Assembly: GCA_017936375.1 (NCBI GenBank)
Contig: JAGBFR010000035.1
Coordinates: 1 to 43,480, forward strand
From: Clostridia bacterium
GTDB lineage: Bacteria; Bacillota; Clostridia; Christensenellales; Aristaeellaceae
DNA length: 43,480 bases
Reading direction: 5' to 3'
Part shown: positions 31,175 through 38,985 of the stretch, piece by piece
How positions within the stretch are numbered: the stretch's first letter is position 1
Layout of the letters: the number at the start of each line of letters is the position of its first letter
Program-made: the position numbers and the translations under genes
Notes under the pieces: model-generated
Told to the model about the DNA's origin: nothing
Seen by the model: the letters and a program-made list of their open reading frames with translations, nothing else
The model's database searches: none

Positions 31175-33418
31175 TCATCGGGTCAGGGTGACGGGGCCGA
31201 ACATACCCGAGGGCAGGACGGCGTGCTCCCGCGCGTTTGCGGGCGTGTTGCATATTTCGATGCGGAGTTTCTTCATTCCTGCCGGAAGCGCGTAAGTATG
31301 CGGCCCCCACATGCGCAGGCCGAGCGCCTGCCCATCCGCAAAGGCGCGGGTGATCCCGGAGCATGCGCCCAGATCAAGCGCGGCGGGCGCGGAGAGGAAC
31401 AGCTCCGCCTCATAGGCCATGAAGCTGGAATAATGCGCGAGGCCGGGCTGCTCCGTCCACGAGGGGAGGCGGCCCTCGCCGTCCGTCACAAGCGAAAAGG
31501 CGGGACGATCGCCGTCCAGCGGCGTGACGGCAAAGCGCACGCCGGCAAGGGGCTGCGCCGTTTTTACGTCCTCCGTCTCTTTGCCGGCGCAGGTCACGGG
31601 CAGCTCGCGGCTGACGCAGAGGATGATGCTCTCCCTGCGTCCAAGGCGCAGGGCATAGCGCCCCTCGCCGTCAACGCCCGCCGGCGTGATTTCGCCCGTC
31701 CATGCGTTCCACCACTGCGCGCCGCCTTCGGCGGCGACAAAGAGCCTGCCCCGGATTTCCTCTGCGCCCTCGTTGGTCATCAGGTAGAAATCGACGCCCT
31801 CCTTGACCACATGGGTCACGCGCAGATCCGGCGCGGCAGGCGTGATGACAAGGTCGCGCGGGAGGGAGGCGAGGTCCGGCGCGCCGTCGATGATATGCGT
31901 GTAGCGCTGGTGGGCGAGGGTCAGGCTGCCGTCCGCGCCGCGCGCTGCCTCCGGAAGCAGATCGCGCTCGAGGTAGTTGAACTCGATCTGGTTTTCATAC
32001 AGTGGGATGCAGGCCTCCCACGGCATCTCGTCCGCCTCGCAGAGCACGGCGACGCGCGCCTGATTGACGCTGTCCGTATTGAGCCATGAGAGCCTGCGCA
32101 TGTACAGGGCGATTTTGTCATACCACGGCCACCAATGATTGCCGGGGCCGACGTCCGGCGGGCGCTCCATGTCCCGTCCGTCCCGCAGGGAATAGAAGAA
32201 CGCATGCGGATAGAGCAGATTTGTGCCGCGCACGAAGAGGTAATCCATGTACCACTTCATGTCGTCCGCCGTGAAGGACCAGAGCGCGCCGTCCGCGCCG
32301 CAGCAGCCGAAGCATTCGTTGGCGTTCCGCCTGCGTAGTCTGTGCCGCGCCGCATCGGAGGCGCACTTGGGATGGACGCTCTCCGCGCCGCGAAGGCCGT
32401 CCTCCACCTCGACAAAGCGCCAGACGAGGTCCTGCCCGGGGATGCCGAAGTGCTGCTCGAGCCCGATGTCCCAGCCCTTCGCCGGATGGCCCGTGAGCGC
32501 GACGCTGTGCGAATCGCACCATGCGGCGAGCTGGCCGTAATACGTCTCGTTCATCCGCGCGTTGACCGCGCGGCGGTAGCGGCGGCGGATCTCCTGCGTG
32601 CGCGCGCCCATGTCCATAAAGAGCGCGGGCAGGTCCGCCGCATCGCCGAAGGATGCAAGGAAGCCCTCCGTCCATGCGATGCCGCCGGGCAGGCTGTTGC
32701 GGCCGGTAATGTCCGGCTCGTCGGTGAACATGGCGACGATGGTTTTGCCAAAGTGGCGCGCGAGCGCGGCGTAATAGCGCTCATGCGTCAGGCGGATGAA
32801 GGCGCGCACCGCGTCGGGATTCAGCAGGTCGGCGGAGGCGGGGGCGTCTGCCTCGCCGTCGTCCTCGTTTTCGTGCACGCCGCGGATGGTGCCGCCGGAA
32901 TAGACGAGGGAGAAGGCGAGCAGACGCTTCCCCTCGCCCGCGCGGTACAGGCCGTCTGCATCCGGCTGGAGGGCGCGCACCTCGCCCGCGCAGCCGTCTT
33001 CGATGAGAGCCTCGCACACGGCGATATGCTCCGACGCCGCCGGGAGGACGCTGCCCTCCGCAATCTGCATGCGCAGGCAGCGGGAGGCATAGGCCGGGTT
33101 CTCCCGCACGACCATGCCGTGCGCTGAGCCGGAGGGATACATCGCCTCGTCATAGAGCACCACGCGCATGGACAGGCGCTCGGCCTCCTCCACGGCGAAG
33201 CGGATGAAGTCCATATACCGGTCCGACAGATAGGGGATCGTTTTGGGTAGACCCTTGCGCGGATGGATCACAAAGCCCGCGACGCCTTTTTCGTGAAAGT
33301 CGTGAATCTGGCGGCGCAGCGCTTCGTGCGTCAGATCGTCGTTGATGAACCAGAAGGGGAGGGGGGAATACTCGTCCCCCGGGCGCAGGAAGGCCCCGCG
33401 CAGCGCGTCGATGCTCAT
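31175..33418 (-). CDS. Large glycoside hydrolase, GH106 (alpha-L-rhamnosidase)-like
   Basis: A 747-residue protein with no signal peptide. The N-terminal region (SPLPFWFINDDLTHEALRRQ, then HDFHEKGVAGFVIHPRKGL) and VVLYDEAMYPSGSAHG match the start of the GH106-like (beta/alpha)8 domain; a later AMFTDEPDITG supplies a likely catalytic Glu. The C-terminal 200 residues look like beta-sandwich domains. I cannot assign the substrate: GH106 proper hydrolyses alpha-L-rhamnosides, but many relatives are uncharacterised. The start at 33418 follows a GAGG site and begins right at the conserved fold; the longer open frame crosses a terminator. It is cotranscribed with the CE7 esterase. Confidence 0.75.
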   Translation of the reverse strand: MSIDALRGAFLRPGDEYSPLPFWFINDDLTHEALRRQIHDFHEKGVAGFVIHPRKGLPKTIPYLSDRYMDFIRFAVEEAERLSMRVVLYDEAMYPSGSAHGMVVRENPAYASRCLRMQIAEGSVLPAASEHIAVCEALIEDGCAGEVRALQPDADGLYRAGEGKRLLAFSLVYSGGTIRGVHENEDDGEADAPASADLLNPDAVRAFIRLTHERYYAALARHFGKTIVAMFTDEPDITGRNSLPGGIAWTEGFLASFGDAADLPALFMDMGARTQEIRRRYRRAVNARMNETYYGQLAAWCDSHSVALTGHPAKGWDIGLEQHFGIPGQDLVWRFVEVEDGLRGAESVHPKCASDAARHRLRRRNANECFGCCGADGALWSFTADDMKWYMDYLFVRGTNLLYPHAFFYSLRDGRDMERPPDVGPGNHWWPWYDKIALYMRRLSWLNTDSVNQARVAVLCEADEMPWEACIPLYENQIEFNYLERDLLPEAARGADGSLTLAHQRYTHIIDGAPDLASLPRDLVITPAAPDLRVTHVVKEGVDFYLMTNEGAEEIRGRLFVAAEGGAQWWNAWTGEITPAGVDGEGRYALRLGRRESIILCVSRELPVTCAGKETEDVKTAQPLAGVRFAVTPLDGDRPAFSLVTDGEGRLPSWTEQPGLAHYSSFMAYEAELFLSAPAALDLGACSGITRAFADGQALGLRMWGPHTYALPAGMKKLRIEICNTPANAREHAVLPSGMFGPVTLTR

Positions 33419-33825
33419 GCCGTACCTCGCTTTCTGATGAGTTTTGATGAGTCTATTTTCGCACAGAACGATTCTTGCTGTAAATGATGAAAATTCAGCA
33501 CAACATAAAAACCCGGGAAACACCCGGGTTTTTGTGTCGAAATCTTCAGGCTGTTCTTGCTGCGGATCATTCTGAACCACGATGTGCGGCTCATGTCTTT
33601 GCAGACATTGATGGCGATGCGAACCAGCCAGGTTTTCGGGCTGCTGTCCCCGCGAAAGGAGGATAAGCGGCTGTATGCCTTGAGGAATGTTTCCTGAACG
33701 GCGTCCTCTGCCAGCGCCTCGTCCTTGAGGTAGACAAAGCACAGACGAAGAAGCTCCTTTTCATATAGAGAGATCCATTGATCGATCCGTTCGGCGCTGC
33801 TGTCCGGGCCCTTGACAACATCCAT
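33415..33825 (-). pseudogene. ECF sigma factor truncated after region 2
   Basis: The first ~90 residues are a clear ECF sigma region 2 (DQWISLYEKELLRLCFVYLK, DEALAEDAVQETFLKAYSRL, FRGDSSPKTWLVRIAINVCK). After about residue 93 the similarity stops. The frame then runs through an intrinsic terminator (33507-33533) into meaningless sequence up to 33415. Region 4, which reads the -35 box, is missing altogether. An AAAGGAGG ribosome binding site still precedes the ATG. Most likely it is a deletion remnant; a working region-2-only protein is less likely. No anti-sigma gene is nearby. Confidence 0.75.
33507..33533 (-). terminator. Terminator inside the truncated sigma factor frame
   Basis: AAAAACCCGGG pairs with CCCGGGTTTTT over a 5-base loop, T-rich on both strands. 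Confidence 0.88.
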
Positions 33826-33893
33826 GGCTTTTGCCTCCTTTCAATGGATTGGACGAAGAAAGCGTCCGTTTTTTACGCTGTGGAGAGAAAAAA

Positions 33894-33928
33894 CAAGAAA
33901 AATGCGCCCCTCCGAAGAAGGGGCGCAT
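33894..33928 (-). terminator. Terminator of the GH43 gene
   Basis: ATGCGCCCCT pairs with AGGGGCGCAT; on the minus strand it is followed by TTTTTCTTG. Confidence 0.88.
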
Positions 33929-33942
33929 GGCCTTGGGTTTGG

Positions 33943-35466
33943 TTATTCCTCCCCTGCCGGCATGACGGCAAAGCGCGTAAAGCGCGCGGGAACGCTTGCC
34001 GGCGCGCCGTTTCCCGTGGCGTACATGCCCGCATACACGCCGACGAAGCCCCAGTGCGCCTCGGAGGAGAGGAGCTTGGTCATCGCGCTGGCGTGGGAGC
34101 TGATGCCGTCCGGGCGCTGCACGCCAAAGCGGTAAAACTCCCTGTCCGACCGGATGACGAGCGTGACCTCGCCATCGGGGCAGGGGATGGGCGCGCTCTC
34201 GGTCTGCATGTCGCCGACCGTGCGCTTGAGGACGATCGCGCGCTGCCCGCCGCGCAGGGTGATCACCCATTCATAATGCGCCTGCTCGCACATGCGCAGC
34301 GCGACGCCGGCCTCCTCGTTTTCCCCCTGCGGGTCAAAGGAGAGCCGCGCGGCGATCTCGGTGACGAAGTGCCGCTGACGCCTGCCGATAAAGACCGGGG
34401 AGAAGTCGCTGAGCGTATCCGCCGCACCGTGCAGCAGCAGCGCGCCCGGCTCGAGGGCATAGCCCTCCGGGAAGCGGCGCACGCCGTTATAGCACAACGC
34501 CAGCTGCGGCGCGGTGAAATCATCCTCCGTCATCTCCGGCTTTACGGGCTGGAGGGTCAGCTGAGAGGGGGTGTCCACATGGATGGGCGCGAGCTTGCCT
34601 GTGCGCACGTGCGGCCAGCCGTCGCCGTCCCAGTCGATGGGCAGCAGCGCTGTCTCGCGGCCCAGATGATGATACTTCGACACCGCCTGACGGTAGCAGA
34701 GGAAGACGATGAACGTCTCCCCGTGCTGGGTCTGCACGAAATCGGCGTGGCCGGTCGCGGAGAGGGGCGCGGGGTTGCGGTCGCGCGCGGTGAGGATGGG
34801 GTTGTGCGGGCAGGGGGCAAACGGGCCCCACGGGCTGCGCGCCCTGAAGAGCGTGACCATATGCCCCAGCGCCGTGCCGCCCTCGGCGAGGACGAGGTAG
34901 TAGTACTCGCTGCGCTTGAAGAGATGCGGCGCCTCCGTGCTGCAGCCGCCCGTGCCCTCGCAGATGACGCGCGGGCCGTCGAGGATCTCGCCCGTCGCCG
35001 GGTCGATGACCGACTGCTGGATGACGGGGTTGACGATGCCGCCGCCGAAGAGGTTGCTCGTCAGGTAGCAGGTGCCGTCCTCGTCAAAGAAGAGGGACGG
35101 GTCGATGCCGCTCTGCTCGAGCCAGACGGGCATGGACCACGGGCCGGCGGGGTCCTTGGCGGTCATGAAGAAATTGCCGCCGCGCGCGGAGGCAACCGCC
35201 GTCGTGACCATGTAGAATGTGCCGTCGTGATAGCGGATGGTCGGGGCGTAGATGCCGCCGGAGGCCTTTACCCGGGCAAAGTCCATCTGCTCCGGCCGGT
35301 CGATGACATGGCCGATCTGTTCCCAATTCACCAGATCGCGGCTGTGGAAGACCGGGACGCCCGGCAGATATTCAAATGTGCTGGTGACGAGGTAGTAATC
35401 CTCGCCCACGCGGCAGACGCTCGGATCGGGATACATGCCCGTGAGCACGGGGTTCTTGTATTGCAT
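33943..35466 (-). CDS. GH43 beta-xylosidase/alpha-L-arabinofuranosidase
   Basis: A 507-residue inverting glycosidase with a five-bladed propeller (about residues 1-300) and a C-terminal beta-sandwich of the GH43_C2 type (about 320-507). The catalytic base Asp lies in TGMYPDPSVC and the acid Glu in STEAPHLFKR; VTSTFEYLPGVPVFHSRDLV is typical of cytoplasmic xylosidases. No signal peptide is present. It should release xylose or arabinose from short xylo-oligosaccharides. The start at 35466 has an AAGGAGG site 7 bases upstream. The gene is monocistronic, with its own terminator. Confidence 0.92.
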   Translation of the reverse strand: MQYKNPVLTGMYPDPSVCRVGEDYYLVTSTFEYLPGVPVFHSRDLVNWEQIGHVIDRPEQMDFARVKASGGIYAPTIRYHDGTFYMVTTAVASARGGNFFMTAKDPAGPWSMPVWLEQSGIDPSLFFDEDGTCYLTSNLFGGGIVNPVIQQSVIDPATGEILDGPRVICEGTGGCSTEAPHLFKRSEYYYLVLAEGGTALGHMVTLFRARSPWGPFAPCPHNPILTARDRNPAPLSATGHADFVQTQHGETFIVFLCYRQAVSKYHHLGRETALLPIDWDGDGWPHVRTGKLAPIHVDTPSQLTLQPVKPEMTEDDFTAPQLALCYNGVRRFPEGYALEPGALLLHGAADTLSDFSPVFIGRRQRHFVTEIAARLSFDPQGENEEAGVALRMCEQAHYEWVITLRGGQRAIVLKRTVGDMQTESAPIPCPDGEVTLVIRSDREFYRFGVQRPDGISSHASAMTKLLSSEAHWGFVGVYAGMYATGNGAPASVPARFTRFAVMPAGEE

Positions 35467-35519
35467 GGCTGCGCCTCCTTGGTGACGTCGCTGTCGTTTG
35501 CGGATTGTCGGCTGATTCC

Positions 35520-35548
35520 ATTGTTTCACAAATGCGCGCCAAAGTAAA
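35520..35548 (-). promoter_or_regulatory. Candidate promoter of the GH43 gene
   Basis: On the minus strand TTTACT (35543-35548), 17-base spacer, AACAAT (35520-35525). The boxes are imperfect, so an activator may be needed. Confidence 0.45.
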
Positions 35549-35656
35549 CAGGCGATTATTTTGTCCCTCCATAAAATCATATCCGGAAACCGTATCCGCC
35601 CGCGCATATCCGCCGCCGCTGCGCATATAGATGATACTACATGAGGAGGGAATCAT

Positions 35657-36130
35657 ATGAATCACAGCATGCCCGGGCGAATCGCCCTTCTGACCATCAT
35701 CCTCGCGCTGGCGCTCGCTGCCGCGAAGGCGCAGACGCTGACCTGCATCGTCGCCGACGGGCAGTATGTCAATGTGCGCAACAGGCCGTCGACCTCGGCT
35801 GCGTCATGGGGAATCCTGCACAACGGCGATACCATCGAGGCGGACCCGATGGAGATCACGGACGGCTTTTTCAAGACGACCTTCCGCGAGCGGGAGGCCT
35901 ATGTCTCCGTGCGCTATTTTGAGATCGCGGAGGAGGCGGCGTATACCGTCTCGGCGAATGGGCGCGTGCGCGTGCGGGAGACGCCGGGCGGAAAGGCGGC
36001 GGGCTTTGTGCAGCCCGGCGCGCAGGTCTATGTCAGCGCATGGCGCTATGCGGCGGACGGCAGCCTCTGGGCCCGGTGCACGGGCGGGCAGTATGTGTCG
36101 GCAGAGTTTTTGAAGAAGAAAGAGGATTAG
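35657..36130 (+). CDS. Secreted bacterial SH3-domain protein, 157 aa
   Basis: A signal peptide (about residues 1-25, LLTIILALALAAAKAQ) is followed by two SH3b-like repeats: residues 28-88 (DGQYVNVRNRPSTSAASWG) and 95-150 (NGRVRVRETPGGKAAGFVQP). Such domains bind cell wall peptides or glycans. The protein carries no enzyme domain and no anchor, so it may be a free wall-binding module. A GGAGGG site lies 6 bases before the ATG. It is alone on the plus strand between GH43 and GH39; a link to hemicellulose use is not evident. Confidence 0.8.
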   Translation: MNHSMPGRIALLTIILALALAAAKAQTLTCIVADGQYVNVRNRPSTSAASWGILHNGDTIEADPMEITDGFFKTTFREREAYVSVRYFEIAEEAAYTVSANGRVRVRETPGGKAAGFVQPGAQVYVSAWRYAADGSLWARCTGGQYVSAEFLKKKED

Positions 36131-36156
36131 GCAGACGCATCCTCGTTGCCCCAAAA

Positions 36157-36231
36157 GCCTTCCCCTGTGAGGGGAAGGTGGCTGCCCGGAGGGCAGTCGG
36201 ATGAGGTCCCCCGCCCGCAGGCGGATACGCC
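36157..36231. repeat. Solo arm of the 16.7-kb inverted-repeat element
   Basis: About 75 bases nearly identical to the complement of the left arm at 16650-16733: CCTTCCCCT hairpin, GCCCGGAGGGC hairpin, CGGATGAGGT and a CCCGCAGGCG end. The second arm is absent. Confidence 0.8.
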
Positions 36232-36238
36232 ATAAAGA

Positions 36239-36268
36239 ACCCCGCGCTCACCTGAGCGCGGGGTATTT
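36239..36268 (-). terminator. Terminator of the MBL-GH39 operon
   Basis: ACCCCGCGCTCA pairs with TGAGCGCGGGGT around a CC loop, T-rich on both sides. Confidence 0.88.
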
Positions 36269-36271
36269 TGC

Positions 36272-37774
36272 TTAGTAATGCTCAATATACCAGTTGTAGT
36301 CGTAGCCGTACTCCGGCTGCGGCTGATAGGGCTTGAGGGTGAAGTACACCAGCGCGTTGCGGCCGAGGGTGAGGGACGCCGCCGTGCCGTCCTCCACGAT
36401 CGCGGAGGCGCACAGGGGCTTGGCCGCCTCGCGCAGGAAGGCAAGCTGTTCCCCGTCAAGGCTTGCCGGCTCGCCCATCTCATGCCAGATCTTCAGCGGG
36501 TTGCAGCAGTCCTCGTCGACCGTGCGCGTGAGCAGCGTGCTCGCGCCCGCCCAGCCCGCGTCGATCTTCACCTCGAGCGGGCTCTGATCCTCGCGGCAGA
36601 GATTCCATGCCACGCCTTCAAGCGTGCCGTCCGCCCGGCGGACGATGACGCTCTGCGCGTCGCGGTGGACGCACTCGCCCTTCAGATTGTTGAAGAAGGC
36701 GAATGTGTACATCGTGGGCTTGGCGATCAGACCGTTGGCGATCATGCCGAAGCCGCCGTGGAACGGGCGGGACGGCACGTCGCACTCCTCAAACACATCG
36801 CCGAACGTCCAGTAGGAGTAGCTTGCGGCGACGTCGCCAAGACCGGCGAGCAGCCCGGCGATGTAGCAGGCGTTGAGGTTCGTGTCGTGAATCGGGCAGA
36901 GGGGATTGTAGGAGGTGTTGAACTCGGTGATGTGCATCTCCATCCCCTTATACTCGGGGAAGCTGTCGATAATCTCGCGCGTTTTGCGCATTTCCTCGAT
37001 GGTGAATTCCGGTGTGCACATCTCGTGGTAGAGATAGCGGCCGACGCGGTTGGGCTGCTGGCCCATGTAGGCATGGCGGGAGACGAAGTCGAGCGGCAGC
37101 TGCTTCTCCCGGCAGAAGGTCAGGAAATCCAGCACCCACTCCTGCGAGCCGGCGCCGCCGCAGATGGCCGGGCCGCCCACGCGCATGGCGGGCAGCGCCT
37201 CCTTGACGGCCTTCGATGTGATCTCATAGAGGCGCAGGTACTTCGGCTTGTCCGCGTTCTCCCAAAATCCGGGGAGGTTCGGCTCGTTCCAGACCTCGCA
37301 GGGCCACGCGCTCACCTCGTCCTCGCCATAGCGCCGGGCAAGGTGGGTGAGCGTGGCCTTGACCATCGCCGTCCACTTCTCCTCGTCGGCGGGCGGGGTG
37401 GTGTTGCCCTCCCAGTAGAAGATGGTCTGCTTGCCGGAGGCCATCTTTTTCGGCATGAAGCCCAGCTCGAGGAAGGGCTTGATGCCCAGCGCCAGATAGC
37501 TGTCCACCACGCGGTCGAGGTAGGTGAAATTGTAGGCCTCGTGGGTCACGCCGTCCGCGTCGGTATAGGGGCGGTAGATGCCCATATCGTCGCAGAAGAG
37601 GCCGTGGCCGCGGATGTGCTTGAAGTGCGCCATGTCCTGCGCCATGGCGAGCTGGTCGAGGTATTCCTTGTGCAGGGCGAGGCCCATGCGGCCCGTGCCG
37701 ACGCAGAAGGCCGCGTTATTCGTAAAGGAAGCGCAGCTGTTTTCGTCGATGGCGATGTGCAGTTGCTTCATCAT
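36272..37774 (-). CDS. GH39 beta-xylosidase
   Basis: A 500-residue retaining glycosidase that removes xylose from xylo-oligosaccharides. The acid/base is Glu164 in PCEVWNEPNLPGFW and the nucleophile Glu284 in HITEFNTSYNP; the (beta/alpha)8 domain covers about residues 15-340 and a beta domain follows. No signal peptide is present, so it acts in the cytoplasm. Its ATG overlaps the stop of the MBL gene by one base (TAATG), indicating coupled translation. It fits with the neighbouring GH43 and GH67 genes. Confidence 0.93.
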   Translation of the reverse strand: MMKQLHIAIDENSCASFTNNAAFCVGTGRMGLALHKEYLDQLAMAQDMAHFKHIRGHGLFCDDMGIYRPYTDADGVTHEAYNFTYLDRVVDSYLALGIKPFLELGFMPKKMASGKQTIFYWEGNTTPPADEEKWTAMVKATLTHLARRYGEDEVSAWPCEVWNEPNLPGFWENADKPKYLRLYEITSKAVKEALPAMRVGGPAICGGAGSQEWVLDFLTFCREKQLPLDFVSRHAYMGQQPNRVGRYLYHEMCTPEFTIEEMRKTREIIDSFPEYKGMEMHITEFNTSYNPLCPIHDTNLNACYIAGLLAGLGDVAASYSYWTFGDVFEECDVPSRPFHGGFGMIANGLIAKPTMYTFAFFNNLKGECVHRDAQSVIVRRADGTLEGVAWNLCREDQSPLEVKIDAGWAGASTLLTRTVDEDCCNPLKIWHEMGEPASLDGEQLAFLREAAKPLCASAIVEDGTAASLTLGRNALVYFTLKPYQPQPEYGYDYNWYIEHY

Positions 37775-38568
37775 TATATTTCCTCCTCGCGCCTGCGCGC
37801 GGCATATTTGTCATAATCAAAGACGAAAACCTGCCCCTCGGCGGGGACGGCCTCGCGGGTGGCGATGGGATGGCCCATGTCCACGCACTTTGCGCCCTCG
37901 AGCGTCCCGCGCGTCAGGCCCTGATAGAAGGCGTCGATCGCCGCCCGGGGATAGAGCGCCTCCCTGTGGGAGCAGAGCACGTGGTCAAACGGCAGCGCAA
38001 GCGCGGCGCGCATGTTGCCGATCAGATCCTGCACGACGGCCGCCTCGGGGAAGAAGAGCCATGTACAGGGGTTCCAGTTGTCGCCGGAGAGCAGCAGCCT
38101 GCGCTCGGGCACATAGACGACCGCGCTGCCCGGCGTATGCCCGGGGCAGGGGATGATGCGCGCCGTCATCCCGCCCAGATCGATCTCCTCCGCCTGCGCG
38201 GGCTGCGGGACGGGGTAGGACGCCGTCAGATAATCCGTCGGGGGCGTGACGCCCGCGCCTGCTGCCTGCTGCGCGACGCGCGCGCGCCGCTCGGGCGAGG
38301 TGTAATCCGGGTAGAGGGGGATATCGGGTGCGGCGAGCAGCACAGAATCAAAATCGCGCGCGCCGAGCGCATGGTCGTGATGCGCATGGGTGAGCAGGAC
38401 GGTCACGGGCTTGTCCGTAATCGTCCGCACAAATGCGGCGGCGCTCTCCACGCCGTAGCCCGTGTCGACCAGCAGCGCGCGCTCCCCGCCTGCAAGGAGG
38501 GTCATATACACGCCCAGTGGATCGCGGATGTGGTATACGCCGGGCAGGACTTCTCGGGAAATGAACAT
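37774..38568 (-). CDS. MBL-fold metallo-hydrolase coupled to GH39
   Basis: A 264-residue metallo-beta-lactamase-fold enzyme. The zinc site is THAHHDHALG (His61, His63, Asp65, His66), with a further histidine in CPGHTPGSAVVY and an Asp in LLSGDNW, so a two-metal centre is expected. The general family includes glyoxalase II, lactonases and thioesterases. Tight coupling to the GH39 gene (TAATG overlap) suggests a role in hemicellulose sugar metabolism, for example opening a sugar lactone or cleaving an ester side group; this is inference. A GGAGG site lies 7 bases before the ATG at 38568. Confidence 0.85.
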   Translation of the reverse strand: MFISREVLPGVYHIRDPLGVYMTLLAGGERALLVDTGYGVESAAAFVRTITDKPVTVLLTHAHHDHALGARDFDSVLLAAPDIPLYPDYTSPERRARVAQQAAGAGVTPPTDYLTASYPVPQPAQAEEIDLGGMTARIIPCPGHTPGSAVVYVPERRLLLSGDNWNPCTWLFFPEAAVVQDLIGNMRAALALPFDHVLCSHREALYPRAAIDAFYQGLTRGTLEGAKCVDMGHPIATREAVPAEGQVFVFDYDKYAARRREEEI

Positions 38569-38727
38569 ACGGCGGCCTCCTTTGGCGCGGGAGATGCGGA
38601 AGGGGTTGACGTTGTGTGCGCCCGGTCATGGGCGGGAAAGTAGTCTGCGCAGCGGGCATTCCTGCCTCAAACGGACCCCGGCGGGGCCTGATCAGCCGTC
38701 GGAATCCCTGCAATGGCTGCGCTTTTT

Positions 38728-38774
38728 CGGGAGATTTTACTGCGGGAGATATTCGACGGGGGTATGAAATCTCC
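38728..38774. promoter_or_regulatory. Repeated CGGGAGAT half-sites between the MBL and GH67 genes
   Basis: CGGGAGAT occurs at 38728-38735 and again at 38743-38750 (15-base period); an inverted ATCTCC lies at 38769-38774. The remaining part of the 417-base divergent spacer (38569-38985) holds no gene. The repeats may bind a regulator of the minus-strand operon. Confidence 0.35.
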
Positions 38775-38796
38775 TTTTTGTCAACCTGTGAAGCGC

Positions 38797-38827
38797 AATA
38801 TCTGAGCAGTCATGAGCAATTATTATA
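38797..38827 (+). promoter_or_regulatory. Shared motif (site 1), probable AraC-type operator before GH67
   Basis: AATATCTGAG followed by CAGTCATGAGCAATTAT closely matches site 2 at 41741 (AATATCTGAG, then AAGCAAATGACCATTAT). In both cases the motif begins exactly 55 bases before the first base of the -10 hexamer (38797 to 38852). Confidence 0.55.
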
Positions 38828-38857
38828 TTGTCCGGCTATTTTTGACCATGCTATAAT
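38828..38857 (+). promoter_or_regulatory. Promoter of the GH67-AraC operon
   Basis: TTGTCC (38828-38833), 18-base spacer, extended TGC-TATAAT (38849-38857). Confidence 0.7.
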
Positions 38858-38985
38858 GGATAAAACGAAGCGCTGCTTTCTGTTCAATATCACCGATGGC
38901 CGCCGGATGCTCCGCCGGACAGGCGGTCACACATGCCATGCAGCAAATGAAGAGCGAAATACAGAGAAGAGAGAGGGTACCGTCC

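Noticed and set aside
31175-33742. Longer 855-residue version of the GH106-like protein
   Set aside because: The extra N-terminal 108 codons read across a terminator and the antisense of the sigma remnant; the SD and conserved fold support the start at 33418.
38842-38857. TTGACC close to the TATAAT of the GH67 promoter as the -35
   Set aside because: The spacing is only 4 bases; TTGTCC at 38828 with an 18-base spacer fits better.
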